Assembly: GCF_000209655.1 (NCBI RefSeq)
Contig: NC_015458.1
Coordinates: 1,674,001 to 1,738,000 of the forward strand
Length of the DNA stretch: 64,000 nucleotides
Direction of reading: 5' to 3'
Source: Pusillimonas sp. T7-7
Lineage (GTDB): Bacteria; Pseudomonadota; Gammaproteobacteria; Burkholderiales; Burkholderiaceae_B
Below, one piece after another: positions 53,429-62,142 of this stretch; the first letter of the stretch is position 1; every line of letters starts with the position of its first letter. Made by a program: the position numbers and the translations under genes. The notes beneath the pieces were generated by a model that saw only the letters and a list, made by a program, of their open reading frames with translations, made no database searches and was not told where the DNA came from.

Positions 53429-54659
53429 CAGTGGCCTCCTTTTTTACTGACGGTATCGGGTTCGCAAGCGTTTGAGCGGATCCAATAAGTTTCATGCTCT
53501 TAATGAATTCAATCGGGCAGTCCAACGCCTCGATAGCCATAAGAAAATTCTGCTGATAGCGTTCGACCAACCAACCATTTTCTGTGGTGATGACGATGTC
53601 TAGAACCTCTTGTGCGGGATTTATGATTCCGGCGATCTGCAGACGACGCCCATGCTGCTCGGTCCAGAATGTAGCGGGACGTCTAGAGGCCGGAGGCCGC
53701 CCTGCAATCGTTGCAGCCGCTATGCGTGCGCTATCCAGCGCGTTCTGTACACTTTCTACCCGCGCATTGCAGGCCAAATCAGCGCGATATCCGCTTGCGC
53801 AATCACCTATGGCAAAAATATTCTGAACAGATGTACGAAACTGCTCATCGACCAGAACGCCGCCATCGCAAGCGATACCTGCTTCTACAGCCAACTTGAT
53901 ATCGGGCACTGCACCTACCGACACAAGAACAACATCGCCCTCGTACGTTGAGCCGTCAGACAGATATGCTTTCCAGCCCCCACTTTGCAGGGCTTCCCAT
54001 CGATCTATCGTGGCGCCCTGCATAATCCGTATGCCTGCTCGGTCATGCATGGACTCAAATGCTGACGAAGTATGCGGCGACACTTTGCCCGACATCAGGA
54101 CTGGAGACTGTTCCAGCACGATAACCTTCGCACCAAGCTTGGCTGCGGTGGCGGCAACCTCAAGACCAAGATAGCCACCGCCCACCACCAGCAAACGACA
54201 AGTATTATTCAGTCTGGACTGCAGCGCCAAGGCATCGTCTACATTACGCAAAGAATAAACATTTGGCCCCTGCAACGAGGGCAAGATCCGTGCCCGAGCG
54301 CCGGTCGCGACAACACAGTGGCTATAGTCAATAGACCACCCAGACGCCATCACCACGCTGCTTCGCGCCGCATCCAGGTTCAAAACAGGATCACCCATAA
54401 TGACTTGAATATCTTGTTTTTCATAGGCCTGAGATGAGCGTAGCGCCAGCCTTTTGGCATCCATCGCACCAGCAAGAAAGCCCTTGGAAAGCGGTGGCCG
54501 CTGATAGGGTTCGAAAGGCTCGGCACTGATTAGAGAAATTGGCAATTCATACCCCGCCGTTCGCAATGCATAAGCGCACTCCACCCCAGCATGACCAGCC
54601 CCTATAATCACAACGCCTGGCGCCCCCTGCGTATACCTCTGTGAATCGGCCATGCTCAT
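53415..54659 (-). CDS. FAD-dependent ferredoxin reductase
   Basis: The 414-residue protein has two Rossmann motifs, GVVIIGAGHAGVECAYALR (FAD, near residue 15) and LLVVGGGYLGLEVAATAAKLGAKVIVLE (NADH, near residue 155), plus the FAD-binding NIFAIGDCASGY near residue 280. This is the putidaredoxin-reductase/RhodA fold. It takes electrons from NAD(P)H to the ferredoxin encoded next. Its ATG overlaps the gntR stop (ATGA), so translation is probably coupled. Confidence 0.95.
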   Translation of the reverse strand: MSMADSQRYTQGAPGVVIIGAGHAGVECAYALRTAGYELPISLISAEPFEPYQRPPLSKGFLAGAMDAKRLALRSSQAYEKQDIQVIMGDPVLNLDAARSSVVMASGWSIDYSHCVVATGARARILPSLQGPNVYSLRNVDDALALQSRLNNTCRLLVVGGGYLGLEVAATAAKLGAKVIVLEQSPVLMSGKVSPHTSSAFESMHDRAGIRIMQGATIDRWEALQSGGWKAYLSDGSTYEGDVVLVSVGAVPDIKLAVEAGIACDGGVLVDEQFRTSVQNIFAIGDCASGYRADLACNARVESVQNALDSARIAAATIAGRPPASRRPATFWTEQHGRRLQIAGIINPAQEVLDIVITTENGWLVERYQQNFLMAIEALDCPIEFIKSMKLIGSAQTLANPIPSVKKEATDAHS

Positions 54660-55414
54660 AATTGCCTCTTCACGGGCTCACTATTGAAATGGCTGCTGCT
54701 GTACAGCCTCGACTCAGTATTCTCGATATGATTGCGCGCGCACTGTCGAGCAAGCTCAGGTTCGCCACGTTGAATAGCCTCGAAAATAATCTCGTGCTCA
54801 CGCTGGGCGTCAGTACCCCGCTTAGCTTTGGCGGATCGCGTTCGAGACACAGTCAAATTGTCTCTTAGCAGGCGACTAAGAAAATGAAAAAATTCGACAT
54901 AGTGTTGGTTGCGTGTAGCTTCGGCGATGGCCCGGTGAAAACGCAGGTCGGCGTCAACACCAGCCGCAACATCATCGGCCTGTATTGCCACCGCCATCGC
55001 ATCGAGCGCATTGCGCATTTGCAGCAAGTCGTCGTCATCACGGCGACTCGCTGCCAATGAAGCAGCTTCAATCTCGAAACCGCGTCGCAACTCGACGATG
55101 GCAAGAATCTCGTCCAGCTTATCTTCATCTGCCGCATGCATGCGCAAGACAGAGGGGCGCGCAGTAGCCTGGACGGCCAAACCACGCCCTTGCTTACTAG
55201 TGACCAGCCCGTTGGCTTTCAGTCGTGAAACCGCCTCACGCAGAACAGTCCGCGATACACCCAACCGATCGGCAATGGCTTGCTCTGGCGGCAGAACCTC
55301 GCCCACTTTGTAATGACCGCTGGTGATCTCGTTGATAAGAACCTCGGTTATCCGATCTGTCAGGTTCGGCTCAAGACGAGCTGCGGAATAGTCTTGCGAC
55401 TTCAATAAACTCAT
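54656..55414 (-). CDS. GntR-family regulator, FadR/FCD subfamily
   Basis: The 252-residue regulator has a winged helix (LINEITSGHYKVGEVLPPEQAIADRLGVSRTVLREAVSRLKANGLV, about residues 27-72) and an FCD domain with metal-type histidines in DLRFHRAIAEAT, REHEIIFEAI and CARNHIENT. It is the first gene of the Rieske operon, so it probably autoregulates the whole unit and the divergent Bug gene through palindromes between 55440 and 55490. Confidence 0.94.
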   Translation of the reverse strand: MSLLKSQDYSAARLEPNLTDRITEVLINEITSGHYKVGEVLPPEQAIADRLGVSRTVLREAVSRLKANGLVTSKQGRGLAVQATARPSVLRMHAADEDKLDEILAIVELRRGFEIEAASLAASRRDDDDLLQMRNALDAMAVAIQADDVAAGVDADLRFHRAIAEATRNQHYVEFFHFLSRLLRDNLTVSRTRSAKAKRGTDAQREHEIIFEAIQRGEPELARQCARNHIENTESRLYSSSHFNSEPVKRQL

Positions 55415-55443
55415 GCATGTACCTTTACATCAGCGATTAGTTT

Positions 55444-55455
55444 GTGTAATTATAC
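55444..55455. promoter_or_regulatory. Possible GntR operator (GTGTAATTATAC)
   Basis: A 12-base near-perfect palindrome lies 30 bases upstream of the gntR start. Size and AT-rich core fit FadR-group operators. One mismatch breaks the symmetry. Confidence 0.35.
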
Positions 55456-55471
55456 TATAAATGAACTCAGG

Positions 55472-55485
55472 AATGAAGTTTCATT
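55472..55485. promoter_or_regulatory. Perfect palindrome AATGAA-GT-TTCATT
   Basis: Six-base arms flank a two-base centre in the divergent gap between gntR and the Bug gene. Thirteen of its 14 bases recur at 62025-62037, in the divergent gap of the lysR/enolase-superfamily pair, suggesting a shared regulator. Confidence 0.55.
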
Positions 55486-55581
55486 TAATATAGTAGAAAT
55501 ACACATCAGCACATTATCATATTATCGGATTAATAATAGAAACGCTCCCTTTCATAGAGCGATCATCCTCAGGAGGAAATC

Positions 55582-56574
55582 ATGGACCGTCGTACTTTAT
55601 TAAAACTTGCGGGTATTTCCGGCCTGGCCTTATATGGCCCGGCCATAGCGCAAAATAAATACCCTTCCCACACCATCACCATGATGGTTGGTTCAACCAC
55701 AGGCAGCGCCACCGACCTTGCAGCGCGATTCTCAGCGCAAATTCTGCAAGAAAAATTCAATCAAAGCGTTGTTGTCGCGAACAAGCCAGGAGCTGGCGGC
55801 GTCATATGCATGCTGGAGGTAGCAGCCTCCAAGGCCGATGGCTATACCCTCCAGACTGGCGGCCTGGGCCATAACGTAATTCCCCCACTTACCCGCACTG
55901 GAATCCCAGTCGACCTGACTAAAGCAATCATGCCAATAGCCCAGGCGGCCGAGTTCCTGAATGTGCTGGTAGTAAGCGCCGACCATCCGGCTCAAACACT
56001 TCAAGAATTCATCGAATATCTGAAAGAGAAAGTCAAAAGCGGTAAAACCATTCTTTATGGCAGCAACGGCGTTGGCAGCTCGTCGCACATGACCAGTGAG
56101 CTGTTTGGTATCCGCACTAATCTAAAACTGGAGCATGTCCCCTACAAAGCCGCTGCCGATGCCCTGATCGGCACCGCAAACGGCGATCTGGACTTGCTGT
56201 TCATGAATATGCCGCCCTCATTACCGATTATCGAGTCTGGCCGACTGCGCGCACTGGCTGTCACCAGCTCATATCGAGCACGTCAACTGCCCGACGTTCC
56301 TACAATGCAGGAACAGGGCATGAACGACTTCGATGTCACCAGCTGGCTTGGCGTCTATGGTCCAGCAGGGATACCACAAGAGATTGTTGACGAACTTTCG
56401 ACGACGCTCGTAGCAGGTTTCAATACCCCTCAATACCAAGAAAAATTCATACATGCCGGCTTCGAGCCAAAAACACGGAATGCACAAGAGTTCGCCGCCT
56501 TCACTCAGTCAGAGCTTGATCGCTGGGGCGAGGTGGCCAAGACAGCAGGTATCAGCATCCCGTATGGCGGCTAA
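55582..56574 (+). CDS. Bug-family TTT receptor with Tat-like signal
   Basis: The 330-residue receptor begins MDRRTLLKLAGISGLALYGPAIAQ. RRTLLK closely matches the twin-arginine consensus. Mature blocks include GGLGHNVIPPLTRTGIPVDL, RARQLPDVPTMQEQGMNDFDVTSWLGVYGPAGIP and a C-terminal LDRWGEVAKTAGI. It is a paralogue of the Bug protein at 45590 in the operon on the other side of the GntR gene. AGGAGG precedes ATG 55582. Confidence 0.93.
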   Translation: MDRRTLLKLAGISGLALYGPAIAQNKYPSHTITMMVGSTTGSATDLAARFSAQILQEKFNQSVVVANKPGAGGVICMLEVAASKADGYTLQTGGLGHNVIPPLTRTGIPVDLTKAIMPIAQAAEFLNVLVVSADHPAQTLQEFIEYLKEKVKSGKTILYGSNGVGSSSHMTSELFGIRTNLKLEHVPYKAAADALIGTANGDLDLLFMNMPPSLPIIESGRLRALAVTSSYRARQLPDVPTMQEQGMNDFDVTSWLGVYGPAGIPQEIVDELSTTLVAGFNTPQYQEKFIHAGFEPKTRNAQEFAAFTQSELDRWGEVAKTAGISIPYGG

Positions 56575-56605
56575 TCCATCATTTTTTTAAATAAGACACC
56601 ATACA

Positions 56606-57031
56606 GTGAACGGATCTTTCTATCTTGAAAACACGAACAGCACAGCTCCTGTCTGCCGCGCGGTGGGCATCAGCAATAACGCTACGTTTTACCAACTTGG
56701 TGCTCAGTACCCAGAGGTCACCGACCCGTCTGCACCACCCAAATCAGTGCAAGCTTTTGGCAACACATACACCCAAACGACGACGACACTGCAACGTCTT
56801 TCCTCTATTCTTGCGGACCTGAAGCTTGCTAAGCGTAACCTTACCCATATGCGCGTTTATCTGGTAGCAGAATCCGCCGGGGGGCGTATGGATATAGATG
56901 GATTCAACAAGGCCTATACCGAGTATTTCCAAGACCAAGATCGAAACTATCCATCGCGCACTGTCATACAGGTTGCTGCGATGGTCAACCCAGGATGGTT
57001 AATTGAAATCGAGGCAACTGCCGCAAAGTAG
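56606..57031 (+). CDS. RidA-family (YjgF/YER057c) protein
   Basis: The 141-residue product has the Rid pattern: GNTYTQTTTTLQRLSSILADLKLAKRNLTHMRVYL, FNKAYTEYFQDQDRNYPSRTVIQVAAMVNPGWLIEIEATA. The arginine in YPSRTVIQV corresponds to the imine-binding Arg of active RidA. Active members hydrolyse reactive enamine/imine intermediates from PLP enzymes, which fits the downstream aminotransferase. The start is GTG 56606 with a weak RBS, so a different start is possible. Confidence 0.88.
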   Translation: MNGSFYLENTNSTAPVCRAVGISNNATFYQLGAQYPEVTDPSAPPKSVQAFGNTYTQTTTTLQRLSSILADLKLAKRNLTHMRVYLVAESAGGRMDIDGFNKAYTEYFQDQDRNYPSRTVIQVAAMVNPGWLIEIEATAAK

Positions 57032-57072
57032 CAAATTGCATTACTCATAAAATCCCACTAGGAGACAACAAA

Positions 57073-58068
57073 ATGATCAAAAAACGCTTTCAAGGCGCCT
57101 GGACCCGCTACGCCTATGCCGGCCTGGCCACATTGGCCATATCCGCAACCGTTCAGGCCGCCGGTTTCCCCGAACACTCCGTTACCCTGGTCGTACCCTA
57201 CCCTCCTGCCGGCACCACCGACATCGCCGCGCGCACAGTCGCACAAGCCATGGAAGCAAGCCTGGGCCAAACCATTGTTGTCGAGAATCGTGCAGGCGCC
57301 GGGGGCAGCATAGGCATGGCTTATGTGGCACGTGCCAAGCCCGACGGCTACACCATAGGCATGGGCACGATAGGCACGCAAACCATCAATCAGTTTTTGT
57401 ACAAAGACCTGCCTTTCAACCCCGAGCAGGACTTCGAGCCCATTGCGCTGGTCATGACCACACCCAATATCATTGCCGTCAACGTAAAGTCCAAGATCAA
57501 GAGCATGGATGACCTTATCGCTGCGGCCAAGACATCAAGCGATGAAAAACTAAGCTATGCCTCGCCAGGCGTAGGTTCATCAGTGCACTTGACGGGCGCC
57601 TACCTGGAACAAATCGCCGGCATTGATATGCTGCATGTGCCTTTCAAAGGTGTTTCAGGCTCTTTGCCCGCACTCATAGGCGGCCAGGTCGATATCTTGA
57701 TGGACAATCTGCCCAGCACTTTGGCCCAAGTCCAGGACGGCTCCAAGATACGCGGCATTGCCATCACGTCGGCGGAACGTTCGCCGTCCATTCCCGATAT
57801 TCCCACTGTTGCGGAAAGCGGCCTTAAAGACATGGACGTCACCGCCTGGTTCGCCTTGTACGCGCCCAAGGGCACGCCCGACGACGTCATCAGCAAATTG
57901 ATAGACGCGGCCAAAAAAGCCTTGAGTTCACCCGAGCTGCAGGCCAAGTTCGTGACGTTGGGTGCAGAGGCCGGTACGATTTTCGGCGATGATCTGAAAG
58001 CCTTCGAAGCAACAGAGCGCAAGCGCTGGAGCACGCTCATCAAAGAGCGCAACATTACAACGCAGTAA
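57073..58068 (+). CDS. Bug-family TTT receptor
   Basis: The 331-residue receptor has a Sec-type signal (MIKKRFQGAWTRYAYAGLATLAISATVQAAG) and Bug blocks VTLVVPYPPAGTTDIAARTVAQ, VENRAGAGGSIGMAYVARAKPDGYTIG, YASPGVGSSVHLTGAYLEQ and SIPDIPTVAESG. It differs clearly from the two RR-signal Bug proteins nearby. CTAGGAGAC precedes the start. No cognate membrane subunits lie in the window. Confidence 0.94.
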   Translation: MIKKRFQGAWTRYAYAGLATLAISATVQAAGFPEHSVTLVVPYPPAGTTDIAARTVAQAMEASLGQTIVVENRAGAGGSIGMAYVARAKPDGYTIGMGTIGTQTINQFLYKDLPFNPEQDFEPIALVMTTPNIIAVNVKSKIKSMDDLIAAAKTSSDEKLSYASPGVGSSVHLTGAYLEQIAGIDMLHVPFKGVSGSLPALIGGQVDILMDNLPSTLAQVQDGSKIRGIAITSAERSPSIPDIPTVAESGLKDMDVTAWFALYAPKGTPDDVISKLIDAAKKALSSPELQAKFVTLGAEAGTIFGDDLKAFEATERKRWSTLIKERNITTQ

Positions 58069-58122
58069 GCCCCTACTTGTTTAATGCGCCCGCAGGGGCG
58101 CCTGCTTTAAAAGGTTTTATCC

Positions 58123-59670
58123 ATGAACGGTGCAGATAGTCTTTGCGACACTTTATTGGCCAACGATGTTGACGTGTGCTTTGCCAATCCCGGCACATCC
58201 GAAATGCATTTTGTTGCCGCACTCGACAAAAAGCCCCAAATGCGCTGCATTCTGGGCTTGTTCGAAGGCGTGGTAACCGGCGCTGCCGACGGCTATGGGC
58301 GCATGGCCGACAAGCCTGCCGCAACGCTTCTGCACCTGGGACCTGGCCTGGCAAACGGTCTGGCCAACCTGCATAACGCACGGCGCGCGCAAACCCCCAT
58401 GATCAACATCGTGGGCGAGCACGCCACTTATCACATCAAGTACGACGCCCCCCTGACCAGCGACATTGAAAGCCTGGCCAGACCCATGTCGGATTGGCTG
58501 CACCGTATTGAGTCGGCGGCCGATGTGTCACCCGCGGCGGCGGCCGCCATCGAAGCCGCCTGCCAGAACCCGGGCGGCATCGCTACCCTGATCCTGCCAG
58601 CAGATGCGGCCTGGACGGAAGCACCAGCAACAATACAGCACGCCACGCCCGCCACTCCAATGGCGCTGGACTCCCAGGCACTGAAAGCGGCCAGCACAGC
58701 CCTGCGCAATGGGCGTAAAACCGTTATTTTGCTGTCCGGCAAAGCCCTGCGCAGCCAGGCACTGGAAACGGCAAGCCGCATTGCCGCCAAAACCGGCGCC
58801 CGCCTGATGGCGCAGCAAGCCAATAGCCGTATCGAGCGCGGCGCCGGCCGGGTCATGATAGACCGGGTGCCCTTCAATGTGGACCTGGCGCTCAAGGCAC
58901 TGGAAGGCACGGAACAGCTTATCTTGATCGGCGCACGCACGCCCGTAGCCTTTTTTGGCTATCCCGATAAACCCAGTGTCCTCATTCCAGAGGCCTGCGA
59001 AGTCATCGCCCTAACCCAGCCCGGCAACGACTTGCGGCAAGCGCTTCAGGAGCTGGCTGATGCCGTCGGAGCCGATCAGGCCAGCTCCATTACAACGGCC
59101 GAGCGTAGTGCCACCACACTGCCAACCGGCAGCCTGAGCGCCGCATCCATCATCCAGGCCATAGGCGTGCTCAGCCCGGAAAACGCCATTATCTGCGATG
59201 AATCTGTAAGTTCTGGCCGCGACTCCTTCAAGTCCACTTTCGGCGCAGCCCCCCACGACTTTCTGCAGATCACTGGTGGCGCCATCGGCATAGGCATTCC
59301 CTTGGCCACCGGCGCATCGGTAGCCTGCCCCGACCGTAAAGTCATTCTAATGCAAGCCGACGGCAGCGGCATGTATACCCCCCAGGCCCTATGGACTCAG
59401 GCCCGCGAACAACTGGACGTCGTTACCATTATTTTCGCCAACCGCAGCTACGCCATCTTGCACAACGAACTGAAAATGGTGGGCGCCGGCGAACCGGGCC
59501 GCAATGCCCGGCGCATGCTCGACCTGGATCATCCCGCCATCGATTGGGTGCACATGGCGCAAGCCGCCGGAGTCGAAGCCGCCCGGGCGACCGACCTGGA
59601 TGCCTTCATCGATATCCTGCGCTCGGCCATCGCCCGCAAGGGTCCGTTTTTGATCGAAGCCCTCATTTAA
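58123..59670 (+). CDS. ThDP-dependent enzyme, acetolactate synthase/benzoylformate decarboxylase-like
   Basis: The 515-residue protein is a paralogue of the product at 43993. Shared features are DVCFANPGTSEMHFVAAL near residue 16, LGLFEGVVTGAADGYGRMADKPAATLLHLGPGLANGLANLHNARRA, and the ThDP/Mg site MQADGSGMYTPQALW with IIFANRSYAIL. Close homologues are usually called acetolactate synthase-like without biochemical proof. Its neighbours (RidA, Bug receptor, class III aminotransferase) suggest a catabolic 2-oxo-acid decarboxylase rather than branched-chain amino acid synthesis. Confidence 0.88.
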   Translation: MNGADSLCDTLLANDVDVCFANPGTSEMHFVAALDKKPQMRCILGLFEGVVTGAADGYGRMADKPAATLLHLGPGLANGLANLHNARRAQTPMINIVGEHATYHIKYDAPLTSDIESLARPMSDWLHRIESAADVSPAAAAAIEAACQNPGGIATLILPADAAWTEAPATIQHATPATPMALDSQALKAASTALRNGRKTVILLSGKALRSQALETASRIAAKTGARLMAQQANSRIERGAGRVMIDRVPFNVDLALKALEGTEQLILIGARTPVAFFGYPDKPSVLIPEACEVIALTQPGNDLRQALQELADAVGADQASSITTAERSATTLPTGSLSAASIIQAIGVLSPENAIICDESVSSGRDSFKSTFGAAPHDFLQITGGAIGIGIPLATGASVACPDRKVILMQADGSGMYTPQALWTQAREQLDVVTIIFANRSYAILHNELKMVGAGEPGRNARRMLDLDHPAIDWVHMAQAAGVEAARATDLDAFIDILRSAIARKGPFLIEALI

Positions 59671-59724
59671 TTCAAGCCCAGGCATTCAACCAGGGCGTAG
59701 GCCCCTTATTCAGGAAAGACCGCC

Positions 59725-61086
59725 ATGACCACACTCAGCACGGCACAGAATCGCGACATCACCTATCAGCTGCACCCCTACACCAATGCCATCAAGCATC
59801 GCCAGGTGGGGCCTCGCATCATCGAGCGTGGCGAAGGCATTTACGTCTACGATGATCAGGGTCGAAAATACATAGAAGGGATGGCCGGATTGTGGAGTGT
59901 TGCGGTCGGCTTCAATGAACAGCGCCTGGTCGATGCGGCGCAGCGGCAGATGCAAAAGCTGCCCTTCTACCATACCTTCACGCACAAGACGCATACACCG
60001 TCCATCGAGCTGGCCGAGCGCCTGGTTCAAGCCACCCAGGGGCAAATGAGCACGGCCTTCTTTACGAATTCAGGGTCCGAGGCCAATGACACCGTCATCA
60101 AGATGGTGTGGTACTACAACAATGCCCTGGGCAGGCATGACAAAAAGAAAATCATTGCTCGCAATCGCGGCTACCACGGTGTCACCGTGGCGTCGGCCAG
60201 CCTGACCGGGCTGGCCCCCAACCATCGCGGCTTTGACCTTCCCTTGCCCGCCATGAAGCACACCCTGTGCCCGCATTACTATCGGGAAGGCCTTCCTGGT
60301 GAAAGCGAAGCAGACTTCGCCACCCGCATGGCCGATGAGCTTGAGGCCTTGATACTGCGCGAAGGCCCCGACACGGTCGCAGCGTTTATCGGCGAGCCCG
60401 TCATGGGCGCCGGCGGCGTCATCGTGCCACCCGACACATACTGGGACAAGATCCAGGCCGTATGCCGCAAATACGACATACTGGTCGTTGCCGACGAAGT
60501 CATAACAGGCTTTGGCCGGCTGGGTACTTTTTTTGGATCAGAAAAGTACAACATCAAGGCGGACATCATGGTGCTGTCCAAACAAATCACCTCGTCCTAC
60601 CTCCCGTTGGCTGCCGTCTTGCTGAACGATAAAGTCAATTCAGTGATTGCACGTCAAAGCGGCGAGCTGGGCACCTTCGGCCATGGCTATACTGCCAGCG
60701 GCCACCCGGTTACCACCGCCGTCGCCATAGAAAACCTGAACATCATCCAGGAAAAAGGCCTGGTGGACAATGCCGCAAGCACAGGGCAAGTACTGCAATC
60801 GGCGCTACGGGAACTGAGCGAGCATCCGCTGGTGGGCGAAGTCCGGGGCGTCGGTCTGATTGCGGCGGTCGAGCTCGTGGCCGACAAGGAAAGCCGCAAA
60901 CCCTTCGACCCGCTGGGTTCGGTCGGCGGCGCCGTCTACGAGCGCGCGCACGAGCACGGCTTGATCGTGCGCGGCATACAAGACAGCATCGCATTCTGCC
61001 CTCCTCTCATCATCACTGAAGCCCAAGTGCGTGATATGGTGGATCGCTTCGTCACGACTCTGGATGAAGTGCATAAAACACTATAG
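59725..61086 (+). CDS. Class III PLP-dependent aminotransferase (omega-transaminase type)
   Basis: The 453-residue enzyme has EGMAGLWSVAVGFNEQRLVDAA near residue 53, FFTNSGSEANDTVIKMVWYYNNALGR near residue 112, RGYHGVTVASASLTG, ADEVITGFGRLGTFFGSEKYNIKADIMVLSKQITSSYLPLAAV with the PLP lysine near residue 291, and GHGYTASGHPVTTA. It moves an amino group between an amine or omega-amino acid and pyruvate or similar. Substrate class (taurine-, beta-alanine- or aromatic-amine-like) is not resolved. Confidence 0.94.
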   Translation: MTTLSTAQNRDITYQLHPYTNAIKHRQVGPRIIERGEGIYVYDDQGRKYIEGMAGLWSVAVGFNEQRLVDAAQRQMQKLPFYHTFTHKTHTPSIELAERLVQATQGQMSTAFFTNSGSEANDTVIKMVWYYNNALGRHDKKKIIARNRGYHGVTVASASLTGLAPNHRGFDLPLPAMKHTLCPHYYREGLPGESEADFATRMADELEALILREGPDTVAAFIGEPVMGAGGVIVPPDTYWDKIQAVCRKYDILVVADEVITGFGRLGTFFGSEKYNIKADIMVLSKQITSSYLPLAAVLLNDKVNSVIARQSGELGTFGHGYTASGHPVTTAVAIENLNIIQEKGLVDNAASTGQVLQSALRELSEHPLVGEVRGVGLIAAVELVADKESRKPFDPLGSVGGAVYERAHEHGLIVRGIQDSIAFCPPLIITEAQVRDMVDRFVTTLDEVHKTL

Positions 61087-61127
61087 GCAGAACCCAGCGC
61101 AGGCACTTGCTTCACCAGGGGCGGCAG

Positions 61128-61988
61128 TTATGCAAGAACTTGCGCAAATGCCTGCGCCAATGGTGCCCGCGCACCACTGCGCCCCCAAATAATCGCCAAG
61201 GACCGCAGTGGTACGGGGGGCGGCAAGGACCATTTCTTGACGCCTGCGGGGCCCTCATTCAAGGTGCCTGTGTCAGGTAACAGCGAAACACCCAAACCTT
61301 CAGAGACCAGCTTGCCTATGGCATCGATGCCATCCAGCTCCAACCGGATTCTGGGCCGAATACCCCGTTCACGCAGATAATCATCGGCAAGCTTGCCTCC
61401 CAGCACGCTACGGTCATAACAGATGTACGGATGCCGCATCAGCTCCTTCAAGGGATCTTTGACCTTCATGCCCGCCGGTGTCACTAGCGTAAGCGGCTCC
61501 TGGCGGATAACCAGTTTGCCTATGGATTTGGGCATATCGAATTGCGGATGGACCAGCACCGCCGCATCCAGCGCGCCATCCAGCACCCGGGTGTACAGGG
61601 CTTTGGATGAACCAGGCTCGATATAAACCTCGGTATCGGGGTGCTGGTTGAACCAGCGCTTCAGCGCGCCCGCCACCATGCTGTTCAGCGCAGTGGGCGT
61701 TGCACCCAAGTGCAGCGGCCCGGCAGGCAGTTCAGTATCAGAGGCCATCGAACGCAAGTCGCGCGCGTCGCTGAGGATTTTTCGCGCCTGCTCCAGTATG
61801 CGGCGGCCCGCTACCGTGGGCTGCACCGTTCGGCCCGCCCGTTTCAACAACTGGCTGCCTACCGACCCATCAAGCGCCCTCAAGCGCTGCTGCACTGAGG
61901 CAGGCGTCAGGCCTTCAAATCGGGCCGCCTCGGCAATAGACCCCAGCTCTACCACATGCACAAAGGTTTGAAGAAAGCGAAGATCCAT
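61128..61988 (-). CDS. LysR-family transcriptional regulator
   Basis: The product (286 residues from ATG 61988) has the LysR helix-turn-helix MDLRFLQTFVHVVELGSIAEAARFEGLTPASVQQRLRALDGSVGSQLLKRAGRT, then a ligand domain (GPLHLGATPTALNSMVAGALKRWFNQHP, LVSEGLGVSLLPDTG). It diverges from the enolase-superfamily gene and is the likely regulator of that operon. It is convergent with the aminotransferase gene. Confidence 0.93.
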   Translation of the reverse strand: MDLRFLQTFVHVVELGSIAEAARFEGLTPASVQQRLRALDGSVGSQLLKRAGRTVQPTVAGRRILEQARKILSDARDLRSMASDTELPAGPLHLGATPTALNSMVAGALKRWFNQHPDTEVYIEPGSSKALYTRVLDGALDAAVLVHPQFDMPKSIGKLVIRQEPLTLVTPAGMKVKDPLKELMRHPYICYDRSVLGGKLADDYLRERGIRPRIRLELDGIDAIGKLVSEGLGVSLLPDTGTLNEGPAGVKKWSLPPPVPLRSLAIIWGRSGARAPLAQAFAQVLA

Positions 61989-62024
61989 GGCCACCACTTA
62001 TAAAAGATGCTTTTTCCATATTCT

Positions 62025-62037
62025 AATGAAGTTTCAT
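62025..62037. promoter_or_regulatory. Palindrome AATGAA-GT-TTCAT, second copy
   Basis: Thirteen bases match the palindrome at 55472-55484 exactly. It lies 36 bases upstream of the lysR start and about 105 bases upstream of the enolase-superfamily gene. Confidence 0.5.
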
Positions 62038-62062
62038 AGCGCTTGTTCCTTCTTTATAAAAC

Positions 62063-62077
62063 ACAAATAATGTTTGT
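62063..62077. promoter_or_regulatory. Inverted repeat ACAAA-TAATG-TTTGT
   Basis: Perfect five-base arms around a five-base centre lie in the same divergent gap. Its size and position fit a second LysR-type binding half. Confidence 0.35.
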
Positions 62078-62142
62078 TTATCCGTCGCCTTTTGCGCTGG
62101 TTCATCGGCTGACATCTTTGCGTCCTTCTGGAGATTTTCATC

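Noticed and set aside
58123..61086. Taurine degradation by transaminase plus sulfoacetaldehyde acetyltransferase
   Set aside because: The ThDP enzyme is 515 residues and of the benzoylformate/acetolactate type, shorter than Xsc, and no phosphate acetyltransferase or sulfite exporter is present.
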